A stretch of 64,000 nt of DNA from an uncultured SAR86 cluster bacterium (GTDB lineage: Bacteria > Pseudomonadota > Gammaproteobacteria > Magnimaribacterales > D2472), in assembly GCA_902559885.1 (NCBI GenBank), contig CACEJU010000005.1, forward strand, positions 17,087 through 81,086, read 5' to 3'. The notes under the pieces are model-generated. The model ran no database searches, was not told the origin of the DNA, and was given only the letters and a program-made list of their open reading frames with translations. Below, piece by piece: positions 1 to 8,361 of this stretch; positions within the stretch are counted from its first letter, which is position 1; every line of letters begins with the position of its first letter. Position numbers and translations under genes: made by a program.

Positions 1-82
1 CTTTTCCAAGGATCTTACATCCAGTTAACTCTGAAAAATGTTTTAACTCTATTAAGGGTGTATTACCTATATACTCAATCAT
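1..82 (-). CDS. cysK: Cysteine synthase (CysK/CysM/CBS family), N-terminal fragment cut by window edge
   Basis: Reading the minus strand from an ATG at 82, the first 27 codons give a peptide starting MIEYIGNTPLIEL, open to the window edge. The IGNTPL motif is the N-terminal signature of the PLP-dependent O-acetylserine sulfhydrylase / cystathionine beta-synthase family. The ATG lies two bases past the cysE stop codon, so the two genes are almost certainly cotranscribed, with CysE supplying O-acetylserine to this enzyme. Only the start is visible, so CysK, CysM or a CBS-like enzyme cannot be told apart; the neighbour favours an O-acetylserine-using form. Confidence 0.8.
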   Translation of the reverse strand, partial: MIEYIGNTPLIELKHFSELTGCKILGK

Positions 83-84
83 GA

Positions 85-858
85 TTACAAACCTGAATCT
101 CCTGGATCCCAGCTTTTATGAGAGATATTTAATTTATTTACCTCTTTTGCTGGAATGCCTGCAACTGTAGTTTCTTTTTTAACATCTTTTAAAACAAGAC
201 TTCCTGCTGCAACTATTGCCTTCTCACCTATTGTGATATCGCCAAGGATTGTGCTTGATGCAAATATAGTGGCGCCTTTTTTAATATTTGGATGTCTCTT
301 TCCGGTTTCATAGCCTCTTCCACCAAGAGTAACACCTTGAAAAATAGATACTTTAGATTCTATAACTGAAGTTTCACCAATAACCACACCAGTACCATGA
401 TCAATCATAACTCCTCCAGCAATCTTTGCAGCTGGATGAATATCTATACCAAAAACTTCAGACGCCCTATTCTGGAAAAATAGTGCCATGGTATGCCTAT
501 CATTCTTCCAAAGACAATTTGCAGCTCTATAGGTTGCAAGACCCAAGTATCCCTTATAAAAAAGTAAAGGTGTTGAAAAATATTTACATGCTGGGTCATT
601 ATCTTTAAAAAAGATTAAATCATTTTCGAGCTCTTGTTTGATATTCTCACATTCATCAAAAACATCATTAATGAAATGTTTGATATCAAGAGCTGATAAT
701 GCATCGCTATGAAGCTTAGAAGCAATAATGGCAGCTAATGATGATGTAATTGATTCTTGGTTTAAAACAAGATTTGTTAGAAAAGAATTCAGGCTTGGCT
801 CTGCCTCAATACGCAATTGCACTTCATTCTGTACCTCTATCCAAAGATTACCTTTCAT
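85..858 (-). CDS. cysE: Serine O-acetyltransferase
   Basis: CysE acetylates serine to O-acetylserine, the first committed step of cysteine synthesis in the cytoplasm. An N-terminal helical domain (about residues 1-135) contains the DPACKYFSTPLLFYKG motif typical of the family. It is followed by a left-handed beta-helix of hexapeptide repeats (about 137-245) with HPAAKI, DHGTGVVIGET and KRHPNI, which hold the catalytic Asp/His. A GTG lies one codon upstream at 861; the ATG at 858 is preferred. The C-terminal tail after the beta-helix is short and ends in GDSGL, whereas E. coli CysE has a longer tail ending GDGI that docks into CysK. cysK follows after 2 bp. Confidence 0.95.
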   Translation of the reverse strand: MKGNLWIEVQNEVQLRIEAEPSLNSFLTNLVLNQESITSSLAAIIASKLHSDALSALDIKHFINDVFDECENIKQELENDLIFFKDNDPACKYFSTPLLFYKGYLGLATYRAANCLWKNDRHTMALFFQNRASEVFGIDIHPAAKIAGGVMIDHGTGVVIGETSVIESKVSIFQGVTLGGRGYETGKRHPNIKKGATIFASSTILGDITIGEKAIVAAGSLVLKDVKKETTVAGIPAKEVNKLNISHKSWDPGDSGL

Positions 859-951
859 CACAAAGAATTATAATGTCTATAAAAAAAAGTAGATACATTA
901 TGCTTAAATAAAAAATTGTTTTAAAATCATTAAAAATTACCTACTAAACTT

Positions 952-1803
952 ATGAAAAAAGAATATGTATTAACTTTTTCCTGCCCTGATCAGAAAGGCA
1001 TTCAAGCTAAAACTTCGAGTTTTCTATTCTCAAATAATGCTTTTTTAACTGATGTTCAGTCATATTCTGATAAAAAAACTCAAAGTTTTTTTTCGAGGAT
1101 TGTATTTTCTTTTGATGACTTAGATGGCATTGCTTCTAGCTTTATGAATGAGTTTGATGAGCTAGCAAAAGGATTATCTATGAATTGGAATATAGATGAT
1201 CTAAATAAAAAGATGAAAACATTAATTGCTGTTTCAAAAGAAGGTCATTGTCTCAATGATTTATTGTATAGAACAAAATATAAAGATATGCCAATAGATA
1301 TAGTTGGAGTTGTATCTAATCATGAAACTTTTAGAGAGATAGTTGAATTTAATGGTTATAAATTTCACTATCTTCCAATAAAAGACAATAAACAAAAACA
1401 AGAAGAAGAATTCCACGAGATTGCTATTCAATCTGATACAGAATTAATTGTTCTTGCAAGATATATGCAGATTTTATCTCAAAATTTTGTATCAAAATGG
1501 TCTAATAATTGTATTAATATACACCATAGTTTTTTACCAAGCTTTAAAGGTTCAAGACCTTATCATCAAGCATATGATAAAGGTGTAAAAATAATAGGTG
1601 CTACAGCACATTATGTAACTGAAGACTTGGATGAAGGTCCAATAATTGAGCAAGATGTTGAAAGGGTTAATCATAGAGATACAACTGCTGATATGACTAG
1701 AAAGGGTAATACTATTGAGTCAAATGTGCTTGCAAAAGCAGTAAGATGGCATGCAGAAAAAAAGATACTTCTTAACGGGCCTAAGACAATAGTTTTCTCA
1801 TAA
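952..1803 (+). CDS. purU: Formyltetrahydrofolate deformylase
   Basis: PurU hydrolyses 10-formyl-THF to formate and THF, balancing one-carbon pools and supplying formate for purine synthesis. The N-terminal ~80 residues form an ACT domain starting with VLTFSCPDQKGI; residues ~85-283 form a formyltransferase-like domain with ARYMQILS, NIHHSFLPSFKG and the catalytic HYVTEDLDEGPIIEQ segment. The 283-residue length is normal for the family. It starts at an ATG and stands alone on the plus strand, divergent from cysE; the intervening 90 bp are A+T rich and must hold both promoters. Confidence 0.95.
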   Translation: MKKEYVLTFSCPDQKGIQAKTSSFLFSNNAFLTDVQSYSDKKTQSFFSRIVFSFDDLDGIASSFMNEFDELAKGLSMNWNIDDLNKKMKTLIAVSKEGHCLNDLLYRTKYKDMPIDIVGVVSNHETFREIVEFNGYKFHYLPIKDNKQKQEEEFHEIAIQSDTELIVLARYMQILSQNFVSKWSNNCINIHHSFLPSFKGSRPYHQAYDKGVKIIGATAHYVTEDLDEGPIIEQDVERVNHRDTTADMTRKGNTIESNVLAKAVRWHAEKKILLNGPKTIVFS

Positions 1804-1838
1804 TTTTATTAATTTCTTCTAAAAAGTTAAAATCAAGC

Positions 1839-2336
1839 ATGGATTTTAAAAAATACATGGTTGCTATTTTGATATTAACCTTTTCAGCAAATATCTTTTC
1901 TATTGAGAAAGAATGCAAGGCGAAAAAAATTCAATTAATGAAACCGCTTTTTCCATCGGTAAATGTAAGTGGCTATACAATAATAGAGTTTGATGTAGAT
2001 CAAAATGGAAAAATTCAAAAACCCCGATCTATTGAGTCAAAGTGTTTATTACAAAAAAGAGGTTCAGATGACAAAGAATTCAAAAATTGTGGGGTTTTTA
2101 TATATGAATCTATTGCTGCTTCAAGATATATAAAATATACCCAGCCAACCAATTCAAAAGGATCGACCTGCTCACTAAAAAATGAAACTCATAAATATAC
2201 ATTTATAAATAGAAGATCTGACGATTTGAAATATTTCAAAGAAATATCAAGCAAAATTAACTCTGATTTTAAGAATATGGAAATGACTACGCCGACTCCA
2301 CTAAAAAATCCTGGAGATCTTAAAAGGCAAAAATAA
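1839..2336 (+). CDS. Small exported protein with TonB C-terminal-like domain
   Basis: The 165-residue product starts with a hydrophobic segment (KYMVAILILTFSANIFS) that looks like a cleavable signal peptide or single anchor. Its middle contains GYTIIEFDVDQNGKIQKPRSIESKC, which follows the pattern of the TonB C-terminal domain (beta strand, Asp-x-x-Gly turn, beta strand). It lacks the Pro-rich periplasmic spacer of a real TonB, so energy transduction is doubtful. Five to six cysteines may form disulfides. It follows purU by 35 bp and converges on the PhoX-like gene with a 5-bp gap. Exact function unknown; the TonB_C resemblance is inference from the pattern. Confidence 0.7.
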   Translation: MDFKKYMVAILILTFSANIFSIEKECKAKKIQLMKPLFPSVNVSGYTIIEFDVDQNGKIQKPRSIESKCLLQKRGSDDKEFKNCGVFIYESIAASRYIKYTQPTNSKGSTCSLKNETHKYTFINRRSDDLKYFKEISSKINSDFKNMEMTTPTPLKNPGDLKRQK

Positions 2337-2341
2337 GTTTT

Positions 2342-3658
2342 TTAATAAAGTGTTTGAATTTTTTTCCAATCCCCAAATATTGCGATAGTTCTTCCTTCGT
2401 CTTGAATATTGAGAAACATATTTTTTCCATCAGGTGAAAAGCATACTCCAGCAATTTCAGATGAGGAATCTTCAACCTGACCAATAACATAGATACTGCC
2501 TTGATTATTTATGCCTAGTAGTTTGCATCCTTTACTGCCATTATCCTCACATATAATAAGATCACCCCATGGTGCAATTACTATATTGTCTCCACCCCAA
2601 TATTCATCTTTATTCTTAGATTCATAAAAAAGCTCAAGTATTCCAGGTTGCTCAACTTCTTTGGTTGTGCCTTCATATTTGCTTGGATAATACCTAAATA
2701 TCTGCCCATGCTCCTTATAACCACCGTCCTTACAAGTAAAAAATACCGATTTTTTATCAGTGATTATTCCTTCACTTCCATTAAAAGGGGAAGCGCCTTG
2801 TATAGAACCTTGATATTTAGTAGTAGTTTTTTTTGCATGAAAATCCTCTATATCAACCCATTCAACTTCATACCTTGAACCTGTTTTTATATTATTTTTA
2901 GGGTTTCTTGGATCAATTTGAGATTTAATTTTAAGAGCTTGAAGCCTGCCTGGTTTGGCTAAATCTTTTGGATCACTCGGTAAAAATCTATAAAAAAGTC
3001 CAGAAGAATCATCTTCAGTTTGATATACGATTCCAGTTGGTTCATAAATTGAAACAGCTTCTCTATTAAATCTACCCATATAATCAAGTCTTCTTACAGA
3101 ATTAGGTCTCTTGTTTGCATAAACTTCAAATGCATAACCATGATCATCCATTCTGGTTTCCTCACAAGAAATCCATGAGCCCCAGCTAGTTCTACCTCCA
3201 GCACAATTATTAATTGTGCCAGCAAGACTTCTATAATGATCAATTCGTTTTAATGATTTTGGATCTAAAACAAGATTTGTGGTCCCTCCTGTATATGGAA
3301 CACCTGCAAAATTTGTATCATATGATATAGATTTTGGTAAATTACTGTCATAGGAACTTGGGAGTCTTCTGCTACCAATTTCATGATTTTTTATTAAAGT
3401 TATGGTCCCATCATTATTTTGGAAACATGCCATGCCGTCTGGTCTAGGTGGTGTATGTAATCCATCTGACATCATCTCTCCATTTCTTGCAACTATTTTA
3501 TACTCTAAAAAATCAGGTAAATTAAATAACTTATCCGGATCTTTTTTGAGGCTGCTGAATGATTTATGCTTTTCTGCTGCTTTTAAAGGTATTAATGATA
3601 GCGCCATTAAAGCAATGCCAGTTTTTGAAGAATTCTTTATAAAATTTCGTCTATTCAT
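2342..3658 (-). CDS. PhoX-like (DUF839) Tat-exported protein
   Basis: The N-terminus MNRRNFIKNSS followed by a short hydrophobic stretch is a twin-arginine signal, so the folded protein is probably exported to the periplasm. The body matches the DUF839/PhoX beta-propeller family: FQNNDGTITLIKNHE, a GGTTNLV segment, SWGSWISCEET, GRFNREA and the C-terminal GVCFSPDGKNMFLNIQ motif. PhoX members are Ca/Fe-dependent phosphatases, but many DUF839 proteins have no proven activity, so phosphatase is only a possibility. At 438 residues it is shorter than classical PhoX. It is the last gene of a DASS-SGNH-PhoX run, 29 bp after the SGNH gene. Confidence 0.8.
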   Translation of the reverse strand: MNRRNFIKNSSKTGIALMALSLIPLKAAEKHKSFSSLKKDPDKLFNLPDFLEYKIVARNGEMMSDGLHTPPRPDGMACFQNNDGTITLIKNHEIGSRRLPSSYDSNLPKSISYDTNFAGVPYTGGTTNLVLDPKSLKRIDHYRSLAGTINNCAGGRTSWGSWISCEETRMDDHGYAFEVYANKRPNSVRRLDYMGRFNREAVSIYEPTGIVYQTEDDSSGLFYRFLPSDPKDLAKPGRLQALKIKSQIDPRNPKNNIKTGSRYEVEWVDIEDFHAKKTTTKYQGSIQGASPFNGSEGIITDKKSVFFTCKDGGYKEHGQIFRYYPSKYEGTTKEVEQPGILELFYESKNKDEYWGGDNIVIAPWGDLIICEDNGSKGCKLLGINNQGSIYVIGQVEDSSSEIAGVCFSPDGKNMFLNIQDEGRTIAIFGDWKKIQTLY

Positions 3659-3687
3659 GTTTTTAAAATTTAGTTAACTAGTAGATA

Positions 3688-4437
3688 CTAATGTTGAAAA
3701 TTTGTAATTGTTTCGTATGCAATTTTTTGAATAAAAATTCTATCTTGATCTGAAACTTTTCCAAAATAATTATAATCAATTCCAACCGGCGAGTCATCAT
3801 ATAAGACTCCGTAAACGATACAAGCTGCAAGATAAGTCCCAAGCAAGCTAGGATGAGTCCCGTCAAGATTATGAAGTTGAATGTTTGGATTTTCTTTATA
3901 TGCATTCTCAAAACCAATGCCTACAGGAATTACTTTTACATTGTTCTCTTTACCTGCATTAATATACATACTACTTATCTTGTTAATCATGTTAGCCTCA
4001 TACCTTTTATCGGGTGCTACATAAGCATGAGTCATATATAAAGCTAATTTTGTTCCATATTCTTTAGCGATTTCATTCACTTCTTTAACTGTATTCTTAA
4101 ATATAACTCTTGAGTTTTTTGATAATGGCTCTGCACTTCCTCCCTGCAGAATTAATAAATCAAAAGATTCATTTACACCTATATTTTTTGATTCTAGAAG
4201 ATATTTAAAATTATGATGCCAGGACCTTGCTCCGCCTATTGTCGATGATTTGTATATAAATTTTTCTTCATAAGATGGGAATCTTTCGATTGCCATTCTT
4301 TTAACATGATTGTGAAGACTATCGTTATAATAAAGATAACTATTACCGACAAATAAAATATTCTTATTAGATAAATTAGTATCATTATTAGCAGCTAAAC
4401 CAAATGAAATAAAAAAAATGAAAAAATACTTTTTCAT
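3688..4437 (-). CDS. Exported SGNH/GDSL-type hydrolase
   Basis: A signal peptide (MKKYFFIFFISFGLAAN) precedes NILFVGNSYLYYND, the block I nucleophile motif in its GNS form. Block V appears near the C-terminus as DGTHPSLLGTYLAA, giving the catalytic Asp and His. These mark an esterase/acyl-hydrolase of the SGNH superfamily, probably periplasmic; the substrate is unknown. A good ribosome site (GGAGG) lies inside the 3' end of the upstream transporter gene, only 4 bp away, so translation is likely coupled. The pairing with a carboxylate transporter suggests that it releases an acyl group or organic acid from a larger molecule, which is inference. Confidence 0.8.
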   Translation of the reverse strand: MKKYFFIFFISFGLAANNDTNLSNKNILFVGNSYLYYNDSLHNHVKRMAIERFPSYEEKFIYKSSTIGGARSWHHNFKYLLESKNIGVNESFDLLILQGGSAEPLSKNSRVIFKNTVKEVNEIAKEYGTKLALYMTHAYVAPDKRYEANMINKISSMYINAGKENNVKVIPVGIGFENAYKENPNIQLHNLDGTHPSLLGTYLAACIVYGVLYDDSPVGIDYNYFGKVSDQDRIFIQKIAYETITNFQH

Positions 4438-4441
4438 TTTC

Positions 4442-5881
4442 TTAGCCTCCGAAAATTAGAGGTGAAACATAATAAGAAAATATAGTTACCACCAAAATAC
4501 CAAGTATGTTTAAGAAAATACCTGCTCTCATCATAGTTGCAATGGTAAATTTGTTTGAACCGTAAACAATTGCATTAGGTGGTGTTGCAACTGGCAGCAT
4601 AAATGCACAACTTGCAGCCAGACAAACTGGTATGGTTAAAGAGACTGGTAAAACACCAATTGCTACCGCTATACCACCAAAAACTGGTAAAAATGTAGCT
4701 GTTGTTGTTACATTTGAAGTTATCTCAGTTAGAAAAATTATTAAAGTTGCAACTGCTAATATTAGAATTAAATCGGGCACATTTTGAAGTGCTAAAAGGC
4801 TATTACCAATCCACAAACCTAACCCAGTTGAGCTAATTTGTGCAGCTAAAGACAAACCTCCTCCAAATAAGAGCAATAATCCCCAAGGTAAATCTTTTGA
4901 TTTCTCCCATTTTAAGATATCTCCATCTTTTGATGATGGGATCATGAATAATAAAATTGCTGCAATGATAGCTATTCCAGCATCTGTAAGACCAGAAAGG
5001 ATTTCTATATTTACCAGAAAACTACGTGTCATCCAGGCTAACACTGCTAATGCAAAAATAACTAAGACTTTCTTTTCATCCTTTGAAACTGAGCCAAGCT
5101 CATTTAAAGATGATCGCAAATGATTTCTAGTTTCATATGAAGCAACAAAGTGAACAGGAAAAACAAATTTAGTGAGAATAATCCAAGTTCCTATAAGCAT
5201 AATTGCTGATAAAGGAACTCCCATCGTCATCCAATCAAGCATTGAGATTTCAATTCCATAAGTCTCCTCCATAAAACCTCTGAAAACTATATTGGGTGCT
5301 GTTCCAACAAGAGTTGACATTCCTCCAAGTGTTGCAGCATATGCAATACCTAAAAGCAACGCGGTATCAAAATATCTTTGTTTTTCCTCAGATAGATTTG
5401 GAATTGTTTCGCTTACAACCGAACAAACAGCAAGGCCTATGGGTAATAACATTAAAGTTGTTGAGGTATTCATTACAAACATACTAATAAGTGCTGCCAC
5501 AAGCATAAAACCACCTATCAAAGATGAAGCGCTCCTGCCAACTGAGAGAATCATGGTTAAAGCCATCCTTTTATGCAAACCAGTAGCTTCAATAGCTAGC
5601 GCTAATATGAATCCTCCAAGAAATAAAAATATATTAGGATTTGAATAAGGTACTGCCGCTTCTTTAAAACCAGTTATACCAAATAGTGGAAATAAGGCTA
5701 ATGGCAGTAGAGCAGTAACAGCAACAGGTATTGCTTCAGTAGCCCACCATATGGCCATTAAAGTAGCAATTGCAGCAACAATCCAGCCTGTATTTGATAA
5801 GTCATCTGGAGTTGGTAAAGCAAGAATACCTATAAAGAAGAGTATTCCAATCCAAAAACCTTTTTTCTGATACGCTGACAT
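4442..5881 (-). CDS. Na+/dicarboxylate symporter, DASS (SLC13) family
   Basis: The 479-residue product is almost entirely hydrophobic, with about a dozen membrane segments. Diagnostic stretches include WWATEAIPVAVTALLPLALFP near residue 50, the SNPNIFLFLGGFILALAIE block, two SNT/TAP-like motifs (MNTSTTLMLLP and LVGTAPN) and the C-terminal ATPPNAIVYGS. This is the divalent anion:sodium symporter family, which takes up succinate, malate, fumarate and related acids across the inner membrane. It starts at an ATG with AGGT nearby and heads a three-gene run with the SGNH and PhoX-like genes. Exact substrate cannot be read from the sequence. Confidence 0.92.
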   Translation of the reverse strand: MSAYQKKGFWIGILFFIGILALPTPDDLSNTGWIVAAIATLMAIWWATEAIPVAVTALLPLALFPLFGITGFKEAAVPYSNPNIFLFLGGFILALAIEATGLHKRMALTMILSVGRSASSLIGGFMLVAALISMFVMNTSTTLMLLPIGLAVCSVVSETIPNLSEEKQRYFDTALLLGIAYAATLGGMSTLVGTAPNIVFRGFMEETYGIEISMLDWMTMGVPLSAIMLIGTWIILTKFVFPVHFVASYETRNHLRSSLNELGSVSKDEKKVLVIFALAVLAWMTRSFLVNIEILSGLTDAGIAIIAAILLFMIPSSKDGDILKWEKSKDLPWGLLLLFGGGLSLAAQISSTGLGLWIGNSLLALQNVPDLILILAVATLIIFLTEITSNVTTTATFLPVFGGIAVAIGVLPVSLTIPVCLAASCAFMLPVATPPNAIVYGSNKFTIATMMRAGIFLNILGILVVTIFSYYVSPLIFGG

Positions 5882-5963
5882 TTGTTACCTATATTTAATA
5901 AGATTTTGGCAGTCAGAGTAAATCTTTTCAAGTAAAAGAAATAATATTAATGTAAAAGAAAAT

Positions 5964-6039
5964 TGGTGGAGCTACGCGGGATCGAACCGCGGACCCCCTG
6001 CTTGCAAAGCAGGTGCTCTCCCAGCTGAGCTATAGCCCC
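5964..6039 (-). tRNA. tRNA-Ala (TGC anticodon)
   Basis: The minus strand folds into a complete 76-nt cloverleaf: acceptor GGGGCTA pairs with TAGCTCC, the D arm has AGCTCAGCTGGGAGAGC, the anticodon stem CCTGC/GCAGG encloses loop TTTGCAA (anticodon TGC), and the T arm contains GGTTCGATCC. The 3' CCA is encoded. It stands alone, not inside an rRNA operon in this window. Confidence 0.98.
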
Positions 6040-6095
6040 AATTTAGAATTGATAATTGTAATTGATTTTTTTTAAATTTCTATATTTATTTAATA

Positions 6096-6123
6096 TAAAA
6101 AAGGAGATGTTTCCACCTCCTTT
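6096..6123 (-). terminator. Rho-independent terminator after the TonB-dependent receptor
   Basis: Read on the minus strand, AAAGGAG-GTG, a GAAA tetraloop and CAT-CTCCTTT form a 10-bp stem (one G-U pair) followed by a run of six Ts in total. It lies about 40 bp past the receptor stop codon and before tRNA-Ala. A second short hairpin (GGGG...CCCC, plus-strand 6132-6150) sits between it and the gene. Confidence 0.85.
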
Positions 6124-6163
6124 ACTTTGAAAGGGGATTCTTCAGACCCCTCTCGCCCCACTA

Positions 6164-8251
6164 TTAGAACTTTTTAGTTATAGAAAGTCTCGCGTTAAGT
6201 GGCTCACCAACTGAAGCTTGGTGTGTGCTATGTGAATGCGGGAAATATAACTTGTCCATTAGATTCTCTACATTTAGTCTGACTGTTACATCACTTGAAA
6301 GATTGTAGAAAGCAGCAAAATCAATTCTGCTATATCCTGGGAGAACTAGAGCAGAGTTGTTATCTTTTATATTTGATTCTCCTTGTTGAGTAACTCCTAA
6401 CGCATACCCAAAGTTATCACTTAAATCATACATAGCCCATAAAGATAGAGTGTGTCCTGGCAACTCTCTAGGTTTACCGCCACTACTCGTTTCGCCATTT
6501 AAGTTACTGTATCCAAATGCAACATATAACTTTTCATGAACTTTTCCTTTAATTTCTAGCTCTAGCCCATCAATTTCTGTGCCTCTTATTTCAGCAGATT
6601 CTCCCGTCTCATTGTCATATGAGGCTCTAACTTGTTTGCTATCAAATTTACTTAATGTCATGCTTAAAGCATCAGAAATATCCCATTTCAAACCAAATTC
6701 TGAGTTTTCAAATACATCTGGGTCTAATCTTGCAGCATTAGCATCAAGTTTCTTATATTGCTCACCGGATCTTGGTAAAAAACTTTCGCTATAACTCCAA
6801 TACAAAGACATATTTTCTCTAGCTTTAAATATAATGCCTCCTCGTGGAGAAAACTCACTATCATCTCTAGATTGAGAGGAGCCGGCTTTAATGTCAACAA
6901 CTGTTATATCAAAGTTATCAACCCTTCCACCAATCATAAATTTCCATCTTTCAGAAAGATCTATTTGATCTTGAATATATAAAGATGTGACTTCAATGTC
7001 TGATGTTGTTTGATTGTTTAAATCAGCTGCAAAATCATTAGTTGTTATAACTCCAGCTGAGTTAATTCCAAAATTCATTGGTCTTGTGATATTAAATATC
7101 TCATTATCATCGCTGGTTGTGGACCAGAAAGTGTTGTATCTAAAGTTTTCATTTTCTGTATCAATCATTTCTGCTCCTACTAAAATAGTATGAACAGCAT
7201 TTCCTATTTGTAATTCATTTACAAAATTACTAGATATAATTAAATTTTGTCTTTCAGTTGGATCAAAATAACCATCCATGGTTACTAAAGTTTCATCGTA
7301 ACCTGATGCATAGTAGTTTCTATACATTTTTTCAAAATCACTGGATTGAATTGTAAATATTGCCTTGCTTGTATCTGAGATTTCATGAGTAAGATTGCCT
7401 CTAAAAATACTTGCTTCTACGGTTGTAGTATTAACATCTGCTCCACCAAAAACTACATCTTTAAGAGATCTATCTGGTCTACCATTGATTGTAGGAATAC
7501 CTCTATCTATAAATCTTTCATGGTCAATATACTCATAGGATAAGTCTATTGTTGTTTTATCTGAAAGCTTCCTTGTATAAGTAGGGTTAATTCCTAATCT
7601 ATCACCATCATAATGATCTCTATGATTTTCTAGTGAATCTACATGCATCATAAACCTAAAAGCTGAATCGCTATTAGTATTAACATTGTAATCAAGTGTA
7701 ATATCTGAAGCGCCGAATGAATCAAAGGCAAAATCGACTGATCCGAATTTACTTCCTAATTCAGCTTTTTTTGTGACTCTATTAATAATACCACCAGTAC
7801 CACCTCTTCCGAATAAAAGAGCATTAGGACCCCTAAGTATTTCAACCTGTTCAATGTTATAGAAAGAGCGATAGTATTGAACATCATCTCTTAAACCGTC
7901 TAAGAAGAAGTCAGCTGTAGATCTTACCCCTCTAAAAACAACAGAGTCTCTATGACCCTCTCCTTGTGAGCTATTAACTCCCGGAGTATATTTAACTATG
8001 TCACTTATTTCACGAAGTCCCTGATTCTTGAGGTTTTTTTCTGTAAATATAGATAAACTTTGAGGCACATTTATAATAGGAACTGGGGTTTTTAGAGCTA
8101 AAACTTTGTCGCTATGTAAAATTTTACCCTCAACTATAACTTCTTCAATCTCATATTGAGCATTGGTTTTTGTTGTGAAGGCTAATCCTGTTATTAGAAA
8201 CAGAATAAATAATAAAGATTTATATTTTAAAAGTGTGTTTATGTAGCGCAT
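6164..8251 (-). CDS. TonB-dependent siderophore receptor
   Basis: This outer-membrane receptor imports ferric siderophores using TonB energy. After a signal peptide ending near TKTNA comes a TonB-box-like stretch (EIEEVIVEG). The plug domain follows, with DIVKYTPGVN, DSVVFRGVRS, DFFLDGLRDD and the EILRGPNALLFGRGGTGGIINR block typical of FhuE/FpvA-type receptors. The remaining ~500 residues are a 22-strand barrel ending in ITKKF with the usual terminal Phe. An ATG at 8263 is possible, but the ATG at 8251 has a GAGAG ribosome site and gives a better signal peptide. A Fur box overlaps its promoter and a strong terminator follows. Confidence 0.93.
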   Translation of the reverse strand: MRYINTLLKYKSLLFILFLITGLAFTTKTNAQYEIEEVIVEGKILHSDKVLALKTPVPIINVPQSLSIFTEKNLKNQGLREISDIVKYTPGVNSSQGEGHRDSVVFRGVRSTADFFLDGLRDDVQYYRSFYNIEQVEILRGPNALLFGRGGTGGIINRVTKKAELGSKFGSVDFAFDSFGASDITLDYNVNTNSDSAFRFMMHVDSLENHRDHYDGDRLGINPTYTRKLSDKTTIDLSYEYIDHERFIDRGIPTINGRPDRSLKDVVFGGADVNTTTVEASIFRGNLTHEISDTSKAIFTIQSSDFEKMYRNYYASGYDETLVTMDGYFDPTERQNLIISSNFVNELQIGNAVHTILVGAEMIDTENENFRYNTFWSTTSDDNEIFNITRPMNFGINSAGVITTNDFAADLNNQTTSDIEVTSLYIQDQIDLSERWKFMIGGRVDNFDITVVDIKAGSSQSRDDSEFSPRGGIIFKARENMSLYWSYSESFLPRSGEQYKKLDANAARLDPDVFENSEFGLKWDISDALSMTLSKFDSKQVRASYDNETGESAEIRGTEIDGLELEIKGKVHEKLYVAFGYSNLNGETSSGGKPRELPGHTLSLWAMYDLSDNFGYALGVTQQGESNIKDNNSALVLPGYSRIDFAAFYNLSSDVTVRLNVENLMDKLYFPHSHSTHQASVGEPLNARLSITKKF

Positions 8252-8300
8252 ATATTCTCTCATTCATGTAAAAAAACAAGCTGAAAAATAAATGCGTCAA

Positions 8301-8343
8301 CTTGTAAATGCAAATGATAATGATTCTCATTTACATTTACAAG
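8301..8343 (-). promoter_or_regulatory. Fur box inside a 17-bp inverted repeat, over the receptor promoter
   Basis: The core AATGATAATGATTCTCATT (8313-8331) closely fits the Fur consensus. It is nested in a larger dyad: the arm at 8301-8317 and the arm at 8327-8343 are complementary at 16 of 17 positions around a 9-nt centre. On the minus strand a sigma70 promoter runs through it: -35 TTGTAA (8342-8337), a 17-bp spacer, then -10 TATCAT (8319-8314). Fur binding would cover the spacer and -10 box, giving iron repression of the receptor. Confidence 0.85.
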
Positions 8344-8361
8344 AGAAATTTATAATTTTTC

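Noticed and set aside
3402..3677. 91-codon plus-strand frame opposite the PhoX-like gene start
   Set aside because: It is a low-complexity mirror of a clearly conserved protein with a Tat signal, has no ribosome site and no family resemblance.
5292..5648. 118-codon plus-strand frame inside the DASS transporter
   Set aside because: Antisense to conserved transmembrane motifs; composition mirrors hydrophobic codons.
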